Assembly: GCA_029204225.1 (NCBI GenBank)
Contig: CM055095.1
Location: forward strand, 40,977,719-41,041,718
Reading direction: 5' to 3'
DNA from: Diphasiastrum complanatum
Lineage: Eukaryota; Streptophyta; Lycopodiopsida; Lycopodiales; Lycopodiaceae
DNA length: 64,000 bases
The notes beneath the pieces were generated by a model, which had not been told where the DNA came from, searched no databases, and saw only the letters and a program-made list of their open reading frames with translations. The stretch's first letter is position 1. Every line of letters starts with the position of its first letter. Both the position numbers and the translations under genes were made by a program. Below, in pieces: positions 55,408 to 64,000 of the stretch.

Positions 55408-56515
55408 CTATTGAAGATTAAGCACTGATCTTGATATTACTTCAAGATTAGATCTATGCTTAGTGAAGGCACTTTTGTTCAAAGGCTTGGTGAGTAGATT
55501 GACAGTACAAGAGGATGTGTTGACATGCTCCAAATAGATTTCTCCTCCAATAAGCTTTTCCCTCACAAAGTGGTGTGCCACTTCTATGTGCTTGCTCCTT
55601 GCATGAAATATGGGATTATTGGCGAGAGCTTGGGCCGAGATATTGTCACATTTGATCATTGGTAGATGATGAAGAGATATATCTTAGAATCCTCTTGGCC
55701 ATCTTCCAATGATGGATCTTTAGATCTTGCATAAATTGGCTCAACTTGTGCACACAAAAGCTCAAGTCGGGCCTAGTGACAGTAAGCCAAATTAAGGAGC
55801 CAATAAGACTCCTAAAAAGTATGATGTCCTCGAAGGATATTTCATCACCTTTACTAGGATCTTTTACAATTTGCTCCATTGGAGTATCTATGCTCTTAGA
55901 GTTTTCCATATGGAATTTTCTCAACATAGAAATAGCATATCTAGATTAACATTTAAAAACACAATCTTCATAAAAGTCAATCTCTAGGCCTAGTATGTAA
56001 TAGATCTCTCCTAGATCTTGCATTTTAAACTCACTTACAAGTGCTAGCTTAGTTTCTTCAATTAGCTTGATACAACTTCCACAAAGAATAGTGTCATCAA
56101 CATAGATTAGAAGAATGACAATATTACTATCAACAAACTTTAGATACATGGAAGGATCATAGTCACTAAGAACAAATCCACTGAGATAAGAAAATAGTTG
56201 AGTCTTGAATACCATGATCTTGGTGCCTGATTTAGTCCATAAAGACTTTTGAAGAGCAAGCACACTTTGGACTCATCCTTGATAAATCATTGAGGTTGTT
56301 CCATATATATCTCCTGCTCAAGATAACCATTTAAAAAAGCATTGGATACATCTAGTTGGAACACCTTCCATTTGAAAAAACAAACAATAGAGATAAGAAT
56401 TCTTATTGTCACCATCTTTGCAATAGGTGCAAAGGTCTCCTCATAGTCAAGGCCATGGATTTGAGCAAATCCTTTAGCACGTAATCTTGCCTTGAACTTG
56501 TTGATGGTGCCATCT
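55408..56515 (-). pseudogene. copia D reverse transcriptase C-terminal part and RNase H
   Basis: RT pieces: KFKARLRAKGFAQIHGLDYE, FLNGYLEQEIYMEQP, LIYVDDTILCG (catalytic YVDD intact), FKMQDLGEIYYILGLEIDF, then a stop and LRKFHMENSKSIDTPMEQ, LYRSLIGSLIWLTVTRPDL-like block and, after an internal deletion, RNase H end KCDNISAQALANNPIFHARS, KHIEVAHHFVREK and LLTKPLNKSAF. The catalytic RNase H start is deleted near 55,650. Confidence 0.9.
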
Positions 56516-57580
56516 ATTAGAAATTAAGCCCACAGTTGTCTCCTTGGTGAATGACTAATTCATGATTCTTCCTGCACGTTTATTGATCGTTGATCTAGGG
56601 TTAGGTGAAACCAACTTTGGTTCTATGTCTTCTCATCTGATACCTGCAAGAATCACAACTTAGAAAGTCAAATTATTTGAAGAACGTCTACAACGGACTT
56701 TCGGCTGATCTCCAGCAAAGGGTAACCAATCTTGTCATAATTTCAAGTTCAGATGCTAAGCTCAATTACTTGAAGTCATCGAAGACTTGGCCATCTTCAA
56801 GGACTTCCAAAACTAGCATTTAGAACAAGTCTGCAGATTTACATTACTTTTTCAACAGTCTGCAGAAATACACTAAGTGTCGCAATAGTCTGTAGAAATA
56901 CTCTAAGTGTCGCTACAATCTGCAGAAATGAACTATCTTTTACACAATGTCGGCTTTTCTCGAAAAGCGACAGTGTCAGCTTTTCTCAAAAAGCGATTTG
57001 GATTTTTCCAAAAAAATGACACTTCAACATATTTCACAAATTCAATTTTTTGTGACAATGTCGGCTTTTTCACATTTCTCCAAAATGCAACAGTGTCGAC
57101 TTTTTTCAAAAAGCGAAACTTGCCTTAAACTTCTTCCTTTCAACTATTTTGAAGGAGTTAACTTGCTTTAAGGGCACTGTTGGCTTTTTAAAGGACAATG
57201 TCGCATTTTTAAGGGCACTGTCGGCTTTTTCGCAAAATCTCGAAGAGAGAGGAACTCGCAATATCATACTGCTCTTCCATCTATTTCAGAACTAAACTTT
57301 CGACTAGACCCATTTTTTCGTAATATCACACACAAACCATTTCTAATCTCTTCGGTGGACTATACTCTCGTTTTTGTGAGTATGAACTTACTTTTAAGAT
57401 CCTATTGGGCAATTAGAACACTTAAAGCTGTGATTATATTTAGCATAAGCTTTCTATTAGACTATTTTTGAATCTAGCAGCTGATTGTAATGGGAGAGCT
57501 GTTTTGCAATATTCTTGCTCTCTTCTTCGTTCGCGTTCTTTGCACTTCCTTGCCCCATCAGATAATCATGATTTTATTTG
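56516..57580. mobile_element. Unidentified ~1.06-kb insertion in copia D RT
   Basis: It interrupts RT between the CKWVFRIK block (right) and DGTINKFKARL block (left). The interior has tandem ~31-base units (agtctgcagaaatac...taagtgtcgc, 56,825-56,935) and six or so copies of GTCGGCTTTTTC, some followed by the complementary AAAAAGCGAC, forming hairpins. A solo LTR or a non-autonomous element is possible; no TSD could be fixed. Confidence 0.5.
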
Positions 57581-58813
57581 ATTCGAAATACCCACTTGCA
57601 TCCAATCACATGCTTGTTGGATGGTGGATCCACAAGCTTCCAAGTATTGTTGGTGATCAATGCGTCCTACTCTTACTTCATGGCATCATACCACTCCTTG
57701 GTATTGAGTGCCTCTTGAACATTCTTTGACTCTCCATGAGAAACAAAGAAGGCATAATTAGTGGAATCAAGATTCACTTGCTTGCCTTTATCAACATATG
57801 AGAGCCTCTTGGGCTGAGGATCTCTCTCTCATAGATCTTCTTGGTAAAAAAATCCGGGGAGACTCCTCTTCAATTTTCGACCCCATCACATCATAATTGT
57901 CTTCAATAGCAATAGTTGGTGATGCATCTAGAGATGCTTTGATCTCGGCCCCTTCCAAATTGGATTTTTGCTCTTCATGGAAAATAACATCTCTACTCTC
58001 AATCACATTTGAGGTAGAGAGTATAAAGACTCTATAGGCCATCTTGGTGGATGAATATCCAACCATGATCCCTTTGCATGAAGTAGGATCATCTTTCTTC
58101 CTTGTTTCCATGGGAATATGGACAAAACATATGCATCCAAAAACTTGAAGGTGATCAACCTTAGGCTTCTTCATAAATAAGATCTCATATGGTGACTTTC
58201 CTCCAAGAGCAATATGAGGGAGTCTATTGCAAAGATAATTTGCACAACTTATGGCTTCTCCCCAAAAGTCTTTTGGCAAATATGCCTCAATTCTTATGGC
58301 TTTGGCACATTCACATAAGGATCTATTCTTTCTCTTGGCCACTCCATTTTGAGATGGAGAGTAGGCACAAGAGAACTCCCTTTTAATGCCTTCAAGCTCA
58401 CAATAGTCATGGAATTTATTGGAGATGTACTCTCCACCTCCATCACATCTAAAAGCTTTAATCTTTAATGAGAATTGCTTCTCAACATAAGCTTTGAAAA
58501 TAAGGAAATGATCAAACACCATAGATTTAGAAGAAAGAAGATATATCCAAGTGTATCTTGTGAAATCATCAATAAAAGTTACAAAACAAGTGGCTCCTCC
58601 CTTGCTCATAGGTGATGAGAAATGAACATTCAAGTGGATCAAATCCAAAGGATGCTTACTCTTGATAGAAGATCTTGTAAATGGCTTCTTGTGAGATTTA
58701 GCAATAGCACAAGCCTCACATGGCTTGATCTCCTTGGAAAATGACTTTGGAAAGCCAATAGCTTTGGCTTCTTTGATCATAGAGAGCATGGATTTGTAGT
58801 TGGGATGTCCCAA
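57581..58813 (-). pseudogene. copia D integrase and RT N-terminal part
   Basis: A 340-codon frame (58,813-57,791) has GHPNYKSMLSMIKE, CEACAIAKSHKKPF, CFVTFIDDFTRYTWIYLL (Asp), FRCDGGGEYISNKFHDYCE (Asp), FSCAYSPSQNGVAKRKNRSL (the usual catalytic Glu position reads Lys: VAKRKNR) and FGCICFVHIPMETRKK. It ends in a TAG in the linker. RT starts at 57,730 with VQEALNTKEWYDAM and NNTWKLVDPP up to CKWVF at about 57,590. Confidence 0.9.
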
Positions 58814-58817
58814 CCTC

Positions 58818-59571
58818 CTATGCCATAACTCCTCTAGATAGCTTGTTCACAAGAGCAACATTACAAGCATTTACACATTCTCTTGGATCTAGTTTATATA
58901 TGCCTCCAAATCTAGATCCTAGTGCAAGTATCTCATCATTCTTCTTGATAGTACAAGTATCAACATTGAATGCAATTGGCCACACTAATAAAATTCTTTG
59001 TAAGCTTAGGTACAAAAAGAACTTTGGTAAGAGAAAGAACTTTAGAGGATGCAAGCTTTAAGGAAATATTTCCTATTCCTTCAATTGGCCATTCATAATC
59101 ATTTGCAGTGTATATTGATTTCTTGGCTCCATCATAAGGTGCAATAGAAGAGAAAGAGTCCTTTGAGCTACACATATGTGAAGAAGCTCCACTATCAATA
59201 TACCATCATCCATCCTTCTTGAAAGGAGAGGATGAGAAGCTAGAGACCATAAGAGATCCCTCTCCATCACTTGCAATAGTGTCTTCTTTCTCACTGGAGA
59301 TATTGGCTTGCTTGAGTTGATTCTTGTTTTTGAAGAAATTGGTGGCATAATGGCCTTTCTTGCCACAATAAAAGCACTTGATCGTTTTCTTCTTGAGCTT
59401 AGATATAGAAACACTAGAGGAATCATCTTCCTCCGCATCTTTGTCTTTGGCTTTGGCTTTGTCCTTGCTTGAGGATTGTTGATATTGATTCTTGCTCCTC
59501 CCTTTGTGCTTGTCCTTAACAAATAAAGCTTTTCCATCATTATGATTGAGTGATAGCTTGTCCATCCTCAA
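58818..59571 (-). pseudogene. copia D gag C-terminus, protease, pre-integrase
   Basis: Gag end: MDKLSLNHNDGKALFVKDKH, CCHC knuckle CFYCGKKGHYATNF with the last Cys changed to Phe. Protease: YIDSGASSHMCSSKDSFSS (about 59,190-59,145), frame-shifted relative to gag. Pre-integrase: IEGIGNISLKLASSK, VPKLTKNFISV, then a small deletion and FGGIYKLDPREC. Confidence 0.85.
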
Positions 59572-59630
59572 GAGTTTGTACTCTTGTCTTGATTATCTAA
59601 AAATAAGCACACTTTGAAGGGTCTCCAAAC

Positions 59631-60367
59631 TGTGAAGAATTGAAAAAGATTATCTATGTTAGATATAGGGGTCTTATGTTTTTTACATCAAGCATCTAGG
59701 TGTAGGATGTTGATAGGAATAAATTTGGCATAGATGGCAAATTATGCATTTCCACTTGTAATGCCACTATTGAGCCAAAATAGAGTAAGAGGCTAAACAC
59801 TTGCTAATTAGAGTGTAGACAAGTGTAAAGTTTTTGTTTGATGAATTCCAAGAGGTCCAATAGGATATAGAGGTGGAACCTTGTGAGGTCCAATAGGAAA
59901 TTGAGGTGTGCTTGAATATAGTCCAATAGAATTAAGAGGTGCATAGATCAATGATCCAATAGGATCAAGAGGTGATAAAATGTGGTCCAATCATAGTTAA
60001 GCATAGTGGTAGCTCGTGGACCTACTAGTATCATTGTACTCCTCATTTTGAAATCAATTGATTTGGTGATTTCATGGATTTTGTGAGTTATTGGATTTCT
60101 AGCTTTCTCTCTCTACCCGAGAGCTCTTGATGCATTTTCTCTCTCTACCCAAGGAGAGCAGCTTGTTTTTACTTAGATTATTTTTTGAATACTTCCCACA
60201 CGTGTGAGTGAGAGTTGGAAGTGATTGAATGCATGTAGTAGTGTGTTTTTGCCATAGGATTCAAGATTGATCTTGAATCTCAATCTAGTCTTGATCTTGG
60301 TGCATCTACACACCTTAGGAGATCACAAGTACATGTAGTGGACAGTCCACACGTGTGAAATTCAACA
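59631..60367 (+). repeat. Solo LTR with TSD CAAAC, inserted in copia D gag
   Basis: 737 bp starting TGTGAAGAATTG and ending GAAATTCAACA, flanked by perfect 5-bp duplications CAAAC (59,626-59,630 and 60,368-60,372). It lies opposite to copia D in orientation and is related to the partial LTR at 54,965-55,389. It carries a TATA-poor, CT-rich middle and CACACGTGTG at about 60,346-60,355. The internal part was lost, presumably by LTR-LTR recombination. Confidence 0.9.
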
Positions 60368-60372
60368 CAAAC

Positions 60373-60990
60373 TTGGTAGCTCCTCTGCCACAAGATTGGA
60401 CAAGGTTGTCATGTTCATTTCTCAAGCCGTTGAGAATGACTTGGACTAGCTCACTTTGATTGATTGATTCACAAATGCATGCAAGCTCCCTATGGAGATG
60501 GAGGAAAAGTGATATAGAGCAAGGACATTCATCAATCCATTTCACAAGAGAACCAACCTGCTTTATTGAAATGAGGAAATGAACATGTGTAGGAACTCGA
60601 GGTGGTCCCTTTTTATAGTAGAGGGGATGATCCTGGCCTCTGAATCCTATTGGTCCATTTCTGCCTCCCTAATTATTCAAATTTAAGAAAGCCTTGGGAA
60701 CCATCCAAATTGGAGGGAAACCCAACTTTATTTACTAACTTGACATTTAGGCCCTGCGACGTGCAAGTACCAATCTCCCTCAATATCTCATTAGAGATAT
60801 TCACCTTGATGTAGTGGAGAGCCATCCTAAATCTCTTCTTGTATTTTTGAACCTCTTGAAGAACTTGAGGCTCTTCTTCAAGGCCAAGAACAATGTCCAT
60901 CACATTTTAAAGTATAAAGATGGACTCCATTCTCAACTTCCATATTGAAAAATTGGAAGTATTCAATCTCTCACTTGCAAGGATGAACCC
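60373..60990 (-). pseudogene. copia D gag N-terminal part
   Basis: LVQVILNGLRNEHDNLVQS and HLHRELACICESINQSE lie at 60,500-60,380. Then about 255 bases (60,505-60,760) unlike copia replace the expected UBN2 core, and MALHYIKVNISNEILREIGT with MMDIVLGLEEEPQ continues at 60,903-60,765. The start lies near 60,990. The replaced block includes ttttttatagtagaggg, which looks promoter-like, but its origin is unknown. Confidence 0.75.
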
Positions 60991-61696
60991 ATTGAAAGTG
61001 AAGATAAACAAAAGTGATGATCAAAAAATGTTGCTACTCTCTCACTATAGGATCAAATAATGGTGTGCTACCAACTCCTATGCAAGATCTTGCAACAAAC
61101 TGTGGATTCTCACAAGCTCTACCAATCTCTCTAAAACTAAATCTACTTCACATCAAATGATGGAGTATGGGCAAAGTTAGGATCAACACTCTTAGCACGT
61201 GTGAAATACACTAAGAAACCAAATTTGACTCAAATACAATGACATTGTATGAAACAAAATGGCTAAGATCTCAAAACAGTGCCTAGATCTCAAATAGATG
61301 GGATTGATAAGCATTCAACTGTGATTTAGGATCAAACAAGAAATCTCTTGACCAAACCAAACGTGTCCACCCAGGCCTAGGTACCCTACCTAACCCTCTT
61401 CAAAAGCTTATAACTTTTGATTGGCATAACCAAATGGAATAAAATTGATTGCTGCAAAAACTAGACAACACTAGCTTTCAAACAAGCTATCTAGCAAGAT
61501 TTTTGGATCAAACATGAAAGAGAACTATCAAACTGAAATTGGATGATCCTCACATGTGTCTGAGCACCTGATTCCATACAATACCAAGCCAAACCCAATC
61601 AATGCCCTATTGATCTCTTTTGATCCAAGATTGAACAAGATAGCTAGGAAAATGAGCCTAGTCACTTTCTAGCTCACTATTGATGCAAAAATTTAT

Positions 61697-62123
61697 GACC
61701 CACAGCTTCACACATGTGAAGTAAAGCTATTGTACGACCTAATAACAGAGAAATAGTTTACTTAACTTTTACTAAGAATTCATCCATAAACAAAGTGCTT
61801 AAGAGAGTGCAAACATCAAGATTGCTCCACAAAACCAAGATTTCTCATAATAGCTCAATAATGGATCCATCATGGATCAAGTACAAAATCACAATAATCT
61901 CTCTCTAAGCTCCATCCAGCACGTGTGGGACAACTCATTATACTCATGCATATCCACTTTGGATAAGATCTATCAAGTTTGCCACATCATCCATTGGTGG
62001 TTTGTGTTGACCTTCTAGATTCCTATAATCTAGAACCTAACTCCTATAATTTAGGAGATGTCATATTAGACTCAAATGAAAGCTAATCAAAATGGATCTG
62101 AATATTACAAGTGTCATTTCACA
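61697..62123 (-). repeat. Probable 5' LTR of copia D
   Basis: On the - strand it would start TGTGAAATGACAC and end GCTGTGGGTCA. A normal PBS is not seen next to it, so this edge is damaged. Boundaries rest on resemblance of the ends to copia B. A palindrome CACACGTGTG occurs at 62,120-62,129, overlapping the outer edge, and again at 62,141-62,150. Confidence 0.45.
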
Positions 62124-63129
62124 CGTGTGGACAGGTCCTCACACGTGTGGATCCACATAGATGTCAAGATACATCAAAAAACCATGTGAAAACTGCTTAA
62201 TTCTAACAACAGATCAATGGCTTCTGCAGCTTTGAAGGACTCGAATCAGCAGAAGGCTGCCGTTACGAGGATCATGGAATGGAGGTAGGTAGCTAATATG
62301 CCACAGTTCATGGAATGGAGTTTGGTAGCCATCATGAAAAGCAGCTTTTGTTTTCGGTGTCTCATGTTCCAAAGGAGGTCAGGTAATTTGTGCACGCTTC
62401 TTATATTTCAAGTCTTCTTGTGAATAGCAAATATTTTGAAGGATTTTTGCAAGCAGTTGGATGCACAATTTTGTTGACGGTCAAGCAATTTTTTCAAGAA
62501 TCAGATAATGCAATGGTTTAAAAAATTTACATTTTCTTGCTAGCCATTGCTTGAGTGGCTTTTGCTTATCCTTGGCTTGACCTTGATATGTGATGTAAAG
62601 GTTGCATATTGTACATAATGAAGCTAATTTAATTATCTATTGTTGCTAGAACAAAAACAAACTCATTGACTTGCTCAAATCGCAAGTTCAGCTCGTTGAT
62701 GGTATTTGTAGTTATCAGGCATTAGGGAAAACGTCAACTCAAAAAGGGCCCTATAAGAAACCTGAACTTAGTGAGAGAATGATTAGAGAGAGAAAGTAAA
62801 AACGGCAAGATATGTTGTCGTTTTTCTAGTTTATGGTCCTGCCCGCCGTCTAACTGGTGTGGTTAACTCATTCTAACTCAAACGAAATAAACACACCGCC
62901 TAAGCACACAGTCGACTATCCACGCTACCAAGAAGCTTTTATTCATGCTCCCAAGAAGCCATATCAGTAGCAGCAGGAGGAGGAGAGGATAATTTTTTGG
63001 TTGAGCATGGTCTTCCCTCAAAAAATCTTTGAAAACGTTTGAAAGGTAGATTATATAACATGTATGTTTAATGATTTACAAGCTTGTTTTGGTTTCATGT
63101 GAATTGTTTTTCTTGTTACATGATTTAGT
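62124..63129. other. Spacer, nothing firmly recognised
   Basis: Two adjacent ~37-base units with tcatggaatggag and ggtagc (62,272-62,345) form a short tandem repeat. The stretch 62,880-63,000 looks like a promoter or leader but has no clear TATA box. Confidence 0.4.
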
Positions 63130-63435
63130 TTGTTTGATTTTGAAATAATGAAAAAGTTTGATCTTCATATTGTGCTCCCACTTGATTGTGCTCCAATTTA
63201 TAAGAAAAACACCAAAGCTGGTCAGATTAATGAGAATTTTAAGAAAGAACTTAGAGAAAAAAATTGTAGAAATATTGATTTATTGACAGTTGGATCAATT
63301 CATCCCAAAGATCCAAGTATAGGATGTTTTCTGGACTTTCAAACTACTGGCCAGATATTGAATTTTGTGTGTAGTGGATATAGTGGATTATTGGGATATT
63401 GTCAAAAGTTGAGCCAGGGATGTATGAAGCAATGA
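63130..63435 (+). CDS. Unrecognised 101-codon ORF
   Basis: Starts ATG at 63,130. The sequence is Lys-rich in the first half (KKNTKAGQINENFKKELREK) and has hydrophobic, Cys-containing stretches in the second. No family was recognised. It may be part of an exon of a gene or transposon extending right, together with 63,516-63,716. Confidence 0.25.
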   Translation: MFDFEIMKKFDLHIVLPLDCAPIYKKNTKAGQINENFKKELREKNCRNIDLLTVGSIHPKDPSIGCFLDFQTTGQILNFVCSGYSGLLGYCQKLSQGCMKQ

Positions 63436-63515
63436 AGCGAACACAAGTATTGGAGTATTTGTTGATTCAAACAAATAATGAGAAGGCAATACTTCAAGAA
63501 ACTTTGCACAAATAA

Positions 63516-63716
63516 ATGTATGAGAATATGACATTGAGCTCCAATATATCAGAATTGCAAACTATAGTTACTGATCTTCAAATATCCAATCAAGTTATGT
63601 TGAGAGATGTTGAGAATTTTGAAAGGGAAAGCTTGAGTGCTATTGCTGAAGGTGAAGTTCTTGAGAAAATTAAATATAAGAGAACGCAAACGACTTCCAA
63701 AAAAAGACATAGATGA
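63516..63716 (+). CDS. Unrecognised 66-codon ORF, coiled-coil-like
   Basis: Heptad-like spacing in ISELQTIVTDLQISNQVML and a basic C-terminus (KYKRTQTTSKKRHR). It is in a different frame from the preceding ORF and separated by 80 bases. No function can be assigned. Confidence 0.25.
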   Translation: MYENMTLSSNISELQTIVTDLQISNQVMLRDVENFERESLSAIAEGEVLEKIKYKRTQTTSKKRHR

Positions 63717-64000
63717 TCTGTCTTCAAAAAGTGAGCAATGACACGCTTGCTAAGTTTTTATGTGCTTGTTTGTCTAATGCTTGCTATTTTTTTAAGATCA
63801 AGTTTATTATTATCTATGTCTTGCAGATCATCTTTGGTGGCGAGAGGACATTTTAAAAATTCTACGAGTATTGGAAAATCTTTGGGTACCATATTGGCAT
63901 CAAAAACTACAAAATAAATATTAAAGAATTCTCGTTATGACAGGATTAAGAATGATATTGCTGCATTGATTATAAAGAGCATTCAACATGTCTTGGATGC

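Larger units (their letters stand above)
55390..62123 (-). mobile_element. Ty1/copia element D, with nested insertions
   Basis: On the - strand: LTR (62,123-61,697), leader, gag, protease, integrase, RT, RNase H, polypurine tract, LTR. A ~1-kb insertion splits RT (56,515-57,580) and a solo LTR splits gag (59,631-60,367). The two terminal LTRs do not look alike, so one end may have been replaced, or the 5' LTR edges I chose are wrong. Frame breaks are moderate. Confidence 0.85.

Overview
The window is nuclear DNA of a retrotransposon-rich seed plant, most likely an angiosperm. It has spliced genes with GT-AG introns, Ty1/copia and Ty3/gypsy elements primed by initiator-Met tRNA, a chromodomain chromovirus, hAT elements with 8-bp target duplications, CACTA debris and L1-type LINEs. 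The species cannot be named from this sequence. I saw no tRNA, rRNA or CRISPR array.

The only convincing host gene lies on the + strand from at most 34.26 kb to 52.19 kb. It encodes a DEAH/DExH-box RNA helicase of the DHX29/DHX57 type (closest in layout to plant DExH7/DExH4), with UBA-like motifs, an RWD domain, the two helicase lobes, HA2 and an OB-fold domain. I could place eight exons whose reading phases all agree (1,426 codons plus stop; the N-terminal exon or exons were not found). Its introns are swollen by transposons: two hAT MITEs in the 36.5-38.3 kb intron, two head-to-tail antisense LINEs in the 39.8-43.5 kb intron, and a broken gypsy element plus a hAT MITE in the 43.8-51.1 kb intron.

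Left arm (1-13.1 kb): a gypsy gag/protease fragment with its 5' LTR on the - strand; a TA microsatellite hit repeatedly by hAT-like elements; a hAT gene with a BED zinc finger; a chromovirus inserted into that hAT at 5,026, now lacking its 3' LTR and running in frame into the hAT C-terminus; and a copia gag plus 1.1-kb LTR on the - strand.

Centre-left (13.1-33.6 kb): three LINE copies arranged head to tail on the - strand and joined at GA/CT microsatellites; a copia RT fragment; a CACTA-like end; one structurally complete copia-type element (21,059-26,291) with two 654-bp LTRs and TSD TGGAG, which kept gag and protease but lost recognisable integrase and RT; a CACTA transposase remnant; and two broken copia elements. 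One of these is fused in frame to a LINE ORF1, giving a 446-codon hybrid ORF.

Right arm (52.2-64 kb): the gene's 3' flank, then a copia element on the - strand (about 55.4-62.1 kb) interrupted by a roughly 1-kb repeat-rich insertion and by an oppositely oriented solo LTR with TSD CAAAC. Two short unrecognised ORFs follow at 63.1-63.7 kb.

Most notable are a LINE family whose copies are bounded by GA/CT microsatellites and carry a coiled-coil/RRM type of ORF1, and a hAT family with CATAG termini represented by a BED-finger gene fragment and several MITEs. Nearly all transposon genes here are broken; the helicase is the only gene that looks functional.
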